In this document: positions 1 through 8,291 of the stretch, one piece after another
How the letters are laid out: every line of letters begins with the position of its first letter
How positions within the stretch are numbered: the stretch's first letter is position 1
Origin: JAKQHY01 sp034429475
GTDB taxonomy: Bacteria; Chloroflexota; Anaerolineae; B4-G1; SLSP01
Reading direction: 5' to 3'
Assembly: GCA_034429475.1 (NCBI GenBank)
Contig: DAOUGD010000021.1
Span: 1 to 62,277 of the forward strand
Length of the DNA stretch: 62,277 bases
The notes under the pieces: model-generated
Databases searched by the model: none
What the model was told of the DNA's origin: nothing
What the model saw: only the letters and a program-made list of their open reading frames with translations
Program-made: the position numbers and the translations under genes

Positions 1-20
1 GGCCCAACGTCGGTTGGGCC
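1..20. terminator. Perfect 8-bp hairpin at window edge
   Basis: Arms GGCCCAAC and GTTGGGCC flank a four-base GTCG loop. It may be the transcription terminator of a gene lying left of the window or the tip of a mobile element. No T-run follows on either side, so the terminator role is uncertain. Confidence 0.4.
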
Positions 21-37
21 GGGTCTGGAGCGCGACC

Positions 38-123
38 AGTCTCAAAAACCGTGAAATACCAGTCTCAAAAATTGTGGAATGCAGTCTCAAAAACTATGGA
101 ACGAGTCTCAAAAACTATGAAAT
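38..123. repeat. Four short direct repeats (AGTCTCAAAAA-type), 21-23 bp period
   Basis: The unit AGTCTCAAAAA followed by a TG(G/A)AA(T) tail begins at 38, 61, 83 and 104. Copies are spaced 23, 22 and 21 bp, about two helical turns. Arrays of this type are found as multiple transposase-binding sites at ends of IS21- or Tn7-like elements, or as iteron-like operators. No transposase gene is visible next to them in this window, so the element would extend to the left. Confidence 0.55.
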
Positions 124-270
124 CCTACAGCCACGTCGCCGGTGTAGGCGGTGACGGTGTGCGCGCTGCGGTCTTGGGATCGTAAGTGGGCGGTGAATTG
201 GGTCAAAAAGTCGCTCATTGGGCGCCTCCTGAAAAGGTTGCTGATTTATGCGATGGGTTTTGACACAGAA

Positions 271-313
271 AAACCCCGTAAAATGGCTGATATAGGCTCA
301 TTTTACGGGGTTT
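271..313 (-). terminator. Rho-independent terminator of the 22-kb minus-strand gene run
   Basis: A perfect 15-bp stem (arms at 271-285 and 299-313, left arm AAACCCCGTAAAATG) has a 13-nt loop. Read on the minus strand, the stem is followed by TTTTTCTG. It lies about 70 bp beyond the stop of the C39-like peptidase gene, the last gene of the run, and is the first obvious terminator met after the Hsp70-like gene. Confidence 0.75.
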
Positions 314-381
314 CGTCTGGAATGTCAACGCATAACTATAGTTATATGTAATTTGACTTACTTAATAGGAAACCCGTTTCT

Positions 382-1332
382 TTACGAAGGGCGTATGACC
401 GTAAAGTGATTTTTGGTGGCAATTCCAAAATCTGCACCCCAGGATCGGCTGAACTCGTCCCATGTGTAGGTGTGAGCGTCGCCGGTCCAGGGATCGTTGA
501 TGCGTACCTGGTTATCCTCGGAAATGCCGGTCACGACGACGGAGTGGTTATGACCGCTGGTCTGCATATTGAGTTTGACGGCGGCGACTACCGGGCCCTG
601 GGCGACGTTTTGTTTGAGGGTATCCAAATCTGCGTCCGCATAGTCCTGCACCACGTCATAGCCCAGACCGGTAATTTCGTCATGGATGTCGGTAATGCTC
701 ATGCCCTTTCCAACGAAAATTCCTTGTGTCACATTGGCATCTAGCAATGCCTGGGCCGACAAGGCTTGATTGACGGGGTCCTGGGCGTGCCAATAGTCCA
801 AAACCATGCTGACAGCCGTTGGGGCGCAGCCAAACTGCGTATCCTTACCCTTGTATTGCAAATCCTGCTGGCTGGCCGTTGGGACATCATACCACCACGG
901 CGCATCGAGTTCAGACATCTCGATTTCTGACGTCACCGGTGAAAGTTGATGCGGTTCAGGCGTCTGGTCTTGTGTGCCGTTAAGGGCGAGCATTTCGCCA
1001 GGGTCAATCTGTTCGACAATAGGAGCAGATTCAATGGGCAGAGTGGGAGTCTCAGCAGGTTGGGCGTGCATCAGGTTGGAAATCCCCATCACGCCCAGCG
1101 CGGCTGCCGATATAGCCACTCCCTTCATTGCGGTGGATTGGAATCGCTCACTCGCGCCGGAGCGCGCCTCAGCAGGATGGTTGAGTTCAGGTTGATCTGG
1201 CGCACTTTCGTCTTCTGCAAAGCGTGGTTCAATATCCAGTCCTACGTCCGGCGGGGTTTCCAGATCGGTATCCTGGTCAATGTCCCGCCCGATGTCCCCT
1301 TCTGCGGCTCGCTCGTGACCTGTATCTGCCAT
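382..1332 (-). CDS. Membrane-anchored C39-like (papain-fold) cysteine peptidase
   Basis: The 316-aa protein has an acidic N-terminal tail (1-65), one hydrophobic segment (about 70-90) and a C-terminal Peptidase_C39_2-like domain (about 145-316). The predicted triad is visible: Cys169 in QFGCAPTAVSM, His263 in GHNHSVVVTG and Asp280 in INDPW. The topology suggests a short cytoplasmic tail with the peptidase outside the membrane. The tail carries TPPDVGLDI (26-34), a motif shared with the next two upstream genes. The gene starts 3 bp after the preceding stop and is last in the run. C39-like domains cleave peptides, often leader or substrate peptides; the substrate here is unknown. Confidence 0.8.
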   Translation of the reverse strand: MADTGHERAAEGDIGRDIDQDTDLETPPDVGLDIEPRFAEDESAPDQPELNHPAEARSGASERFQSTAMKGVAISAAALGVMGISNLMHAQPAETPTLPIESAPIVEQIDPGEMLALNGTQDQTPEPHQLSPVTSEIEMSELDAPWWYDVPTASQQDLQYKGKDTQFGCAPTAVSMVLDYWHAQDPVNQALSAQALLDANVTQGIFVGKGMSITDIHDEITGLGYDVVQDYADADLDTLKQNVAQGPVVAAVKLNMQTSGHNHSVVVTGISEDNQVRINDPWTGDAHTYTWDEFSRSWGADFGIATKNHFTVIRPS

Positions 1333-1335
1333 TGG

Positions 1336-1911
1336 CTATGCGTCTCCCTCGGCATTGGAATCGGTTGAGGCTGGCTCGCTTTCCGCTACCGCTTCTGAAA
1401 CTGCCTCGACCACATCCTCTTGTTGTTCACTCCCTGAAAATTTCACGCCCACGTCATGGGCGCCGACAGCATCGGTATAAGCCTGGCGTACTTCCGCCGA
1501 TTCAGGCGGCACGGTAGCAACAATCCAGCCGCGCGCATCGGACGGCATTTCCGGGCTATTGACATATTCCTTTACCTGTTGCCCGTGTTCTTTGCCGTAG
1601 CGTTGTGCATCGGCAATGGTCCAGGCGCGCATATCGTTGGTTTTGTAGTCCACAATGACCCGCTCATTGATCAACGTGTCAATGGCGCCCTGGGCTTCAC
1701 TGCCATCAGGTTTGGTGACGATCACCGACCGATTACTTTCGGCATCCTCAAAGTGTTCTTCAGCCGCCCATTCGTAGCCTTGATGTGCAAAAGTGCCAAA
1801 GGTTTGCGGCGTCATCTCAGCGCCGTCATCCTCAATGTCCTGACCAACCTCTGACGGCGTTGTATCCTCTTGCGTATCTTTCGGTTTCCCTACATCGCTT
1901 TTGATTGCCAT
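1336..1911 (-). CDS. PD-(D/E)XK nuclease-like protein (RecB/Cas4-type motifs)
   Basis: This 191-aa acidic-tailed protein shows the motif pattern of RecB-like nucleases. It has a possible N-terminal His in GTFAHQGYEWA, Asp78 in GAIDTL, Asp88-Tyr-Lys90 in VIVDYKT, and a QxxxY motif at Gln112-Tyr116 (QVKEY). The nuclease core spans roughly 36-140. The N-terminal tail carries TPSEVGQDIEDD, which matches motifs in both neighbours. It lies downstream of a HerA-like ATPase, and HerA ATPases commonly pair with nucleases such as NurA, so DNA processing is plausible. Activity is inferred from motifs only. A toxin-like restriction-fold domain is an alternative. Confidence 0.6.
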   Translation of the reverse strand: MAIKSDVGKPKDTQEDTTPSEVGQDIEDDGAEMTPQTFGTFAHQGYEWAAEEHFEDAESNRSVIVTKPDGSEAQGAIDTLINERVIVDYKTNDMRAWTIADAQRYGKEHGQQVKEYVNSPEMPSDARGWIVATVPPESAEVRQAYTDAVGAHDVGVKFSGSEQQEDVVEAVSEAVAESEPASTDSNAEGDA

Positions 1912-1926
1912 AACGGTTCTCCCTGA

Positions 1927-2397
1927 CTATGGTTCCTGATTGGGCGACACATCTATATCCGGCGCGGCATCATCCCCGCCAATATCCTCTCCAATCTCCG
2001 GCGGGGTGTCGTCGAGCCTATCACTCCCACTATCTGATGGTTCGTACACACGGTCGGTCACATCTTTAAGATATGCATCCGGGTCTCCAACCTCGCCTGC
2101 AAAATCTTCAATCAGGTCCGCTTCTGTATTCCAGCGCGCAGCTTCCTTATCCCCCGGACCCAATGGCTCAAGCCGAGGTAAAGGCTGTGGCGTTGTGTCT
2201 ACAACCTCATCGCTAATATCGTCTCCCACTGTGGAAGGGGTTGTGGTATCAGTGGTATCATCAGTAACGTCATCTCCCACGGCAGGTGGGGTTGAGGTAT
2301 CCCCAGTTTGATCGCTGGGGGTAATATAAGGCGCCTCTTTCGGAGGCTCCTTGTCTATTTCAGTGGGTGGACGGTATCCTATACGTTCTGGTGGCAT
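1927..2397 (-). CDS. Acidic low-complexity protein with repeated TPPxVGxDI motif
   Basis: The 156-aa protein has no recognisable enzymatic domain. It is rich in Asp, Glu, Pro and Thr and carries three copies of a short motif: TPPAVGDDV (36-44), TPSTVGDDI (53-61) and TPPEIGEDI (131-139). The same motif appears once in the N-terminal tail of each of the two genes that follow. Start ATG 2397 is preceded by AGGAGA at good spacing. It sits between the HerA-like ATPase and the nuclease-like gene, so a scaffold or docking adaptor is a reasonable guess. It looks intrinsically disordered. Confidence 0.6.
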   Translation of the reverse strand: MPPERIGYRPPTEIDKEPPKEAPYITPSDQTGDTSTPPAVGDDVTDDTTDTTTPSTVGDDISDEVVDTTPQPLPRLEPLGPGDKEAARWNTEADLIEDFAGEVGDPDAYLKDVTDRVYEPSDSGSDRLDDTPPEIGEDIGGDDAAPDIDVSPNQEP

Positions 2398-2429
2398 CGT
2401 TATTCTCCTGTGTGTTAAAGACTGTTCGT

Positions 2430-5400
2430 CTACGGTTTGTAATGCTTTTCGAATTCATAGAGCATAATGCGATACTGACTCCGTACGTGTTTAGCTTGTG
2501 GAGTGTCTGCGGTGGCTTGCGCCAGATGATACTGCGCGATTTGAGCAAAATAACAGTAAACGTGATCTTTGGCCGTATCTGCATCCGTTTTACCCAAACT
2601 TTGCTCAATTCTTTTACCAATGGCCGAGAGTTCCTGCCAACGCTGTGTTTTATCTTCCAAGTTTAAAGCGTGATCTATCTTATTCAGTAGAAAGCGAAAG
2701 AAACTCTCTTGTTGTTCCAAAACTTGTGCTACAGCCCGATGATAGAGGCATTTTTGGTTTTGTAGTAGTGGCCGACAGTAAGCACACATAAACATTGGCG
2801 CGCGCATCAAGATGGAGGCAGTTTCGCGCTGCATATCCCACTGCGCTTTGGCCGTAACCGTTTTTGCCTCCCCTGAAGTGGCCTGTAAGCCCGCCGTCCA
2901 CGGGAGCACCGGCACGTCGGCCAGTTTCATCCTGGCACGCTGTCTCTCCATGTAAGCATGGACGCCATCATCGGAATTGTCCACCGGCGCCGCCTTATCG
3001 AAGCCGGGCTGATCTTCGAGTTCCGGCACCTTCAGGTGAACCGGACGCCCGTAAGGACTGCGCACGAGCGCGTAGCCGGGATTCAGCGTGCGGGCGTACT
3101 CACGCTGCTGCTCGTTGAGGTTCATGATGCTACCGAACAAATCAAAGCTGGGAACGTCTTCCAGCCAGTGCATCATCTTGAGGTGCGTGTTGCCAATTGC
3201 GCCCTTGACCAGCAGGGTGGGAATCTGCTCGGCGATGATGATGCCCTCGCCGTGCCCGCGCACTTCGGCCAGGATGTTGCCGAAATCTTCGCCGGCCGCG
3301 CCCTGGGGATTACCCATGCCGCTCAGAGCCGGGCCGGGTTCGGCCATCAGGCGGTGCGCCTCTTCCACCACGGTGATATGCGGATGTTCCAATGGGCGCG
3401 GATGGCGCTCGACTTCCTCGGCAAAACGCATCAGCAAGAAGCCCATCAGCAGCGCGGTATCCTGCGCCGAGCCGACGCGCCCGATTTCCATCACGGTGGG
3501 GCGGTTGAGCAGCGTGGCAAACGCCATCGAGTGGCGCACGTTGAGGACGTGGCCGGCGTTCTCCAACAGATCGCCGATGCGGATGACGGAAGCCTGTCGC
3601 ACGTTGTCCTGCACCTCGCGCCCGTACTTCAGGGCGTCGGTGATCTGTTGGATGGCCGCATAAAATTCCGACGTCACCGGGTACTCGCGCCCCGGCTCGC
3701 CCCGGTCGGAGACGGGGTCCCAGCCTTTGCTGCGATAGACTTGCCGCATCGCCTCGCGGTAAATCATCGGCAGGGGATCCACGAGGGAGAACGCCGCTGT
3801 GAAGACGCGCATCAGGCGGCTGAGGTGTGTCTTGAGCAACAGGCCTTCGGGCACTTCAAAGGGATTGAAGCGGAAAGGGGATGTGCGTTCGTCGCCCAGG
3901 GTGAAGACGAGCAAATCCTGCGCCAGCCCGCGATACTGGCGCAGGTCGCGGTAGTCGGGTTTGTCAATGGGGTACAACACCAGGAACGGGACTTGATGTT
4001 CCTGCCACAATTGGGAGAGCAGGTACTTGATGGTGGTGGTCTTGCCGCTGCCAGTGGAGCCGCCGATGAGCGCATGGCGCGTCAGGCCGGACACCGACGT
4101 GGTGAAATATTGCGGGGTGAGGTTGCCACGATGGTAGACCTGGCCCAGCTTGATTTTGCGCTCCTGGTGCTTTTCAGCCAACGCCGATTGGACGTCGTTT
4201 TCGTTGGCGCGCGCCTGCCGCTGCAACTCCAATTCATCCGCCGGGGCAACGAACGGCTCGTTTTTCACCAGGACGCCGGGGATGTAGCCACTTTCCGGCG
4301 GGACGGGCAGGCGGAAAGCGCCGGACGCCTCGCGGGCGCAGGCCAGGTAACGCAGGCGGGCCAGCGGCGGCGCGGCCTGCGTCGCTCCCCAGAATTCGTG
4401 TTCCAGCCAGCGCAGATTGTCCAGCGCGACGCTCAACTCCGCGCCGTCGGCGGGCTGCGCCGCCACCCATTGCGTGGGGTAGGGATTGTTGGCGTTGTCC
4501 ATCAACTCCGATCCCAGGGCCTCGGCCAGGCCATAAGGTGTGGCCTTTTCCCCCACAACGTGGACGCGCACCAGCATCAGATGCTCGCGCTCGTCCATCA
4601 GCTTTTGGTAGATGGCGACGCCGATGGCGGAGCGCGTGCGGATATACTCCTCGGTCACGTCGTCGTCTTCGGTGGCCGTGCGCTTGAACTGCCCGATGGC
4701 AAAGCTGACGTTGTGGACTTCCTGCGGGTACATCCGCGTGGGGCGGATGCTAATGCCCACGAAGCATTTCTGCGGCTGATAAGCCAACGCCTCCAGAAAA
4801 CGACTCATCGGGCTGAAACTGACGCTGGGCGCGAAGGGGTGCGCGATGTAATCCCCGACGCGCGCCACCCGCGCCAGGGGCGCGGCGCTGGCGATGGGCA
4901 TATCCTCGAATTTGCGGATTTCCATGATGTTGCCCAGGTCTAGCGCGTCGAGGCTGAACGGTTCGTAGTAGCGCAGAAATTCGGCGGCTTCCGTCACCGG
5001 TTCCAAGGGGTAATTGTAGGGGTCTTCCATCGGGAAGTTGCAGAGGAACTTATCCCACAGTTGCGCGGCCAGTCTTTCTGCTTGCCCCTGCTGCTGCGAG
5101 AAGACCTTACCCAGGAACACGATGTCAATAGTGTTGGGCTGGCCTGGCGTGACGCTGGGCGTGGAGATAAAGCGCAGCTCAAACGTAGCGCGGTGCTCGC
5201 GGGCGCGCGAGAGATCGTAGATGAAGCGGAACTGGCGGCCCATCACCAGCTTGATGCGCTCCTTCCCCAAGCGGGTGAAGTCTTCGGAGAGCAGGCTGGG
5301 CAAAAACGGCACGCGCGCCGCCCAAAGCGCGTGCTCCCCGCCGATGTCCTGGTACATCACGCCTTCCTGGTTGTCGAAGCCGACAGCCTGGCGGACGAAT

Positions 5401-5435
5401 TCACGGTTGGATGTGTGGGTATAAGGTATTTGCAT
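2430..5435 (-). CDS. HerA/VirB4-like DNA-pumping ATPase
   Basis: This 1001-aa protein has a P-loop GGSTGSGKTTTIK starting near residue 458, a Walker B-like segment ITVVEEAHR (EE at 691-692) and a late IIIAEQIPTLL motif, as in HerA/DUF87 and VirB4 hexameric ATPases. Such enzymes translocate DNA or protein and often work with a nuclease. The first 450 residues are not recognisable. A C-terminal cluster Cys884, Cys887, Cys896, His899 could bind zinc. Start ATG 5435 follows AGGAGG. It is downstream of the J-like/zinc-ribbon genes and upstream of the nuclease-like and peptidase genes in the same run. Confidence 0.8.
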   Translation of the reverse strand: MQIPYTHTSNREFVRQAVGFDNQEGVMYQDIGGEHALWAARVPFLPSLLSEDFTRLGKERIKLVMGRQFRFIYDLSRAREHRATFELRFISTPSVTPGQPNTIDIVFLGKVFSQQQGQAERLAAQLWDKFLCNFPMEDPYNYPLEPVTEAAEFLRYYEPFSLDALDLGNIMEIRKFEDMPIASAAPLARVARVGDYIAHPFAPSVSFSPMSRFLEALAYQPQKCFVGISIRPTRMYPQEVHNVSFAIGQFKRTATEDDDVTEEYIRTRSAIGVAIYQKLMDEREHLMLVRVHVVGEKATPYGLAEALGSELMDNANNPYPTQWVAAQPADGAELSVALDNLRWLEHEFWGATQAAPPLARLRYLACAREASGAFRLPVPPESGYIPGVLVKNEPFVAPADELELQRQARANENDVQSALAEKHQERKIKLGQVYHRGNLTPQYFTTSVSGLTRHALIGGSTGSGKTTTIKYLLSQLWQEHQVPFLVLYPIDKPDYRDLRQYRGLAQDLLVFTLGDERTSPFRFNPFEVPEGLLLKTHLSRLMRVFTAAFSLVDPLPMIYREAMRQVYRSKGWDPVSDRGEPGREYPVTSEFYAAIQQITDALKYGREVQDNVRQASVIRIGDLLENAGHVLNVRHSMAFATLLNRPTVMEIGRVGSAQDTALLMGFLLMRFAEEVERHPRPLEHPHITVVEEAHRLMAEPGPALSGMGNPQGAAGEDFGNILAEVRGHGEGIIIAEQIPTLLVKGAIGNTHLKMMHWLEDVPSFDLFGSIMNLNEQQREYARTLNPGYALVRSPYGRPVHLKVPELEDQPGFDKAAPVDNSDDGVHAYMERQRARMKLADVPVLPWTAGLQATSGEAKTVTAKAQWDMQRETASILMRAPMFMCAYCRPLLQNQKCLYHRAVAQVLEQQESFFRFLLNKIDHALNLEDKTQRWQELSAIGKRIEQSLGKTDADTAKDHVYCYFAQIAQYHLAQATADTPQAKHVRSQYRIMLYEFEKHYKP

Positions 5436-5465
5436 AATAGCCTCCTAATAACCGAAGGATAATGA

Positions 5466-6950
5466 CTATTGTTCTTGGGGATGGATTGCAACACAACGAA
5501 ACCCCAGATGGTTATTGGGTTCCGAAGTCGCACCCCCACTTGTCCAACTATAAAAATCCCTTTCACAAATCTTGTAGGGACCATAGCGCCAATCACCACC
5601 TTTTACAGTCCAGCTATTGTCGCTACGCTTTTTCAAAACAATCTCTGAAACATTGCCGGTCATATCCAATGCACCGACCCAACTTACATCTTTAGGAAAA
5701 CTGCCCACAGGTGCAGAATACATATAACCGTCTTGACATTCCTCTTCAGGACAATTTAAAAGTCCCGGCTGAAATACTGTACCCCATGGATAACGTGGGG
5801 AAGTTTCAATCTCCATCCCACATGCGGCAACTCTCCACTGCTCAGGTGACGGTAATGTCATTCCCATCCATTGGCAATACACCAAAGCCGCATGTAATGA
5901 TACACCCACAACCGGGCGATCATCGCCATTGAAGTTGCTATCATCAGCGTATACCGAAGGCGTACATACACCCTCCATTACACACTTTTGATATTGCGCA
6001 TTTGTCACTTCAGTACGCTGAATCCAGAATGCGTTCCATGTTATATTATGATAAGGAAACTCGCCTGCCGGGACATACAGCATGACACTGCCGTTTTTGT
6101 CTATCCAGTTATCGGAAGCACGCAACGCTTCAACCATAGTTGTGGCATTAGCGTCTTGCAATACTGCCATGGCTGTCGCGTTCGCATACTGCGCAGCCAT
6201 TGTCGCCGTCGCTTGAGCATGATATTTTTGTTCTTCAGCAAATTGAATCGCACTAGAGATGACCACCCACGCAAGTACAACTATTACCAGCAATCCCACC
6301 CCATAACCTATCACACGGTTTCTGCGTCGTCGCCGCTCGCGCGCCCGCGCTTCCTGGCGGGCGCGTTCCTCTGCCTGCCGGCGCGCCTCTTCCTGCTGGC
6401 GGCGGGCAAACTCTTCGGCCTCGCGCTGTTTCTCGGCAATGTAGGCTTCCACCTCCACGCCACACTCCGGGCAGAAGCGGATGGCCTTCTCGATGAGTTT
6501 GGCGCACTTGGGGCAAGGTCGGCCAATTTCTTCGCCGCAATGGCGGCAATAGCGCGTGTCCACGGGACTGGCGGAATGGCATTTGGGGCACAGCCAGGCG
6601 TCCAGGCGGGCGGCAGGCGCAACGGGCGGCTCAATCTGGGGGGCGACCGGCGGACGCGGAGGCAATGGCGGCGCAACCGGTCGGGCGGGCTGCGCCTGCG
6701 GGTCGGCCAGGCCGCTCATGGTGTCGCTCAGGTCAAGGGTGGCATCGTAGGCGGCACGTTTGGCCGGGTCGGTCAGTGTGGCGCGGATTTGTTCCAGAAT
6801 GCGCAAGGCGCGCGTCGCCTTATCTGCTGTCTCCGGGTCGTGGTGCGTCACCAGTCGTCGCCAGCGGTTGTATTGCGCTTCGCAGGCCGCTTCGATTTCG
6901 GGCGCGGGCGCGTCCGGTCGGATTTGTAGGATTTCGTAATAGTTGGGCAT
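5466..6950 (-). CDS. J-like domain, double zinc ribbon, TM and FGE-sulfatase-like protein
   Basis: This 494-aa member of the local family starts with a J-like domain (1-73) in which HPD is replaced by HHDP (36-39). A GLADPQAQ motif (80-87) and a proline-rich linker follow. The double zinc ribbon has Cys121/124/135/138 and Cys146/149/160/163. A charged coiled coil (170-210) leads to one membrane span (about 213-234). The C-terminal 210 residues match the formylglycine-generating-enzyme/SUMF1-like fold (YVPAGEF, EVTNAQY, MTLPSPEQW, ALDMTGNVSE, LGFRCV). This places an FGE-like module on the far side of the membrane from the J-like/zinc module. In bacteria this fold also serves as a ligand-binding module; its role here is unknown. 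Confidence 0.82.
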   Translation of the reverse strand: MPNYYEILQIRPDAPAPEIEAACEAQYNRWRRLVTHHDPETADKATRALRILEQIRATLTDPAKRAAYDATLDLSDTMSGLADPQAQPARPVAPPLPPRPPVAPQIEPPVAPAARLDAWLCPKCHSASPVDTRYCRHCGEEIGRPCPKCAKLIEKAIRFCPECGVEVEAYIAEKQREAEEFARRQQEEARRQAEERARQEARARERRRRRNRVIGYGVGLLVIVVLAWVVISSAIQFAEEQKYHAQATATMAAQYANATAMAVLQDANATTMVEALRASDNWIDKNGSVMLYVPAGEFPYHNITWNAFWIQRTEVTNAQYQKCVMEGVCTPSVYADDSNFNGDDRPVVGVSLHAALVYCQWMGMTLPSPEQWRVAACGMEIETSPRYPWGTVFQPGLLNCPEEECQDGYMYSAPVGSFPKDVSWVGALDMTGNVSEIVLKKRSDNSWTVKGGDWRYGPYKICERDFYSWTSGGATSEPNNHLGFRCVAIHPQEQ

Positions 6951-6991
6951 CGTTGAGTTTCTCCTTCAAGTTGCCGGGCGATTCTACGGAT

Positions 6992-8260
6992 TCAGGGGTT
7001 ATTCTCTAGTGCGCCGACCTGGATTTGTTTGATTTTCTGTTCTAATTCAGCAATACTCGCGCGCAGACGTGCAATCTCTGAAATGACACTTGGTCTAATA
7101 ACAAACCGATGAAGCAATAGCTCACGGAGACCCCGCCAGAAAGCCCAATAAAGCAGAAGAATTGATAGGAAGAAAACTAACGCCGGTATATGCAGCAATG
7201 AGGATAAACCTGCTTTATTGACCGATAGAATGATTCCCCGGCTTAAGAGGGAAGATATTTCCGGTGTATGTACCAATTGGGATAGGATTATAATGAAGAG
7301 CGGTATGGAAATTACTGCAAGCAGCAGACTGGTACGTACTAATTTAAGAAGGATCGATTCTAAAAAGCGTAGTATTGGGATATGAATTACCATAGAAATC
7401 AGTACTGATATTACCATAAGGATGAGTATAACTAGCTCGCCACTGATGATACCGGAGTAGAGAGCCACCCCATACAAGATAACCACAGGTGCAAGTACAC
7501 CGCCATTCGATATTTTATTGATAAGTTCAGCAGGCTCTGCCTCCGCTTGATAGGGTAACATTGTTTTGAGGGCTTCGCGTTTCTTGGAACTAACTATTAC
7601 AACACTTTTACGAAAGCCTTCCAATTGAGCAATTTTTTCTTGATGATGAGCAATTTCTTCTTGATTGTGAGCGATTTGTTGATGAATATCAACGATCTGT
7701 TGCTGCTGATGGCGATATTCGGCGGTCTGTGTTTGCGTCGCTACAGTACGATTCCGGGTTTCCTGTTCACGAAGCGCTGCTTGCAGGTTGGTTCCACAGT
7801 GCAGACAATAATTGGCTGTAGCCCGCGTGAGTTTGCTGCACTTGGGGCAATGTATCCCCAATTTGTTCCCGCAGTTCCCACAATAAGGTGTGCCAATAGG
7901 GTTAGGCGTCTGACATTTCCCGCATACCCAGGCATCTACACGGGGAGTTATGGAGGTTGGTGAGTGTGGGGATAGTAATGGCGCGCCCAATTCTGATGAT
8001 TGTGCCTGTAGGTCAGCCAAGCCACTTACGGTACTACGCAAGCCAAGGTTGGCGTCGTAGGCAGCGCGTTTGCCCGGATCGGTTAAAGTATCTCGAATGA
8101 CCTCTAATACTTGCAATGCTCGATTTGCCTCACTGACCTTTGCAGGGTCATGGTGTGTAAGTAACCTTTGCCAGTGATGAGCCTGTCGATCTAATGCCGT
8201 TTCTATTTCAGTAACTTTTGTTGTTGGCTTCAACTTTAGTATTTCGTAATACGTTGACAT
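6992..8260 (-). CDS. J-like domain, double zinc ribbon, coiled-coil polytopic membrane protein
   Basis: The 422-aa start at ATG 8260 (STYYEILKL) is chosen by alignment with the paralogues and by GGAGAG upstream; a longer frame runs into the neighbouring gene. The J-like domain has HHDP. A GLADLQAQ linker motif and a CxxC zinc-ribbon pair (CGKC, CGNC, CPKC, CLHC) follow. A Gln/His-rich coiled coil (IAHNQEEIAHHQEKIAQ) precedes about four to five hydrophobic segments and a short C-terminal coiled coil. It probably anchors the cytoplasmic J/zinc module to the membrane. No output enzyme is visible. Confidence 0.78.
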   Translation of the reverse strand: MSTYYEILKLKPTTKVTEIETALDRQAHHWQRLLTHHDPAKVSEANRALQVLEVIRDTLTDPGKRAAYDANLGLRSTVSGLADLQAQSSELGAPLLSPHSPTSITPRVDAWVCGKCQTPNPIGTPYCGNCGNKLGIHCPKCSKLTRATANYCLHCGTNLQAALREQETRNRTVATQTQTAEYRHQQQQIVDIHQQIAHNQEEIAHHQEKIAQLEGFRKSVVIVSSKKREALKTMLPYQAEAEPAELINKISNGGVLAPVVILYGVALYSGIISGELVILILMVISVLISMVIHIPILRFLESILLKLVRTSLLLAVISIPLFIIILSQLVHTPEISSLLSRGIILSVNKAGLSSLLHIPALVFFLSILLLYWAFWRGLRELLLHRFVIRPSVISEIARLRASIAELEQKIKQIQVGALENNP

Positions 8261-8291
8261 TTTTTTCTCTCCTGTTTTGCCAAAATATCTA

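Noticed and set aside
151..351. 66-codon ORF near the left edge
   Set aside because: It spans the terminator stem of the minus-strand run and encodes nothing recognisable.
2958..4943. 661-codon plus-strand frame across the HerA-like gene
   Set aside because: The opposite strand has clear Walker motifs; this frame shows no family features.
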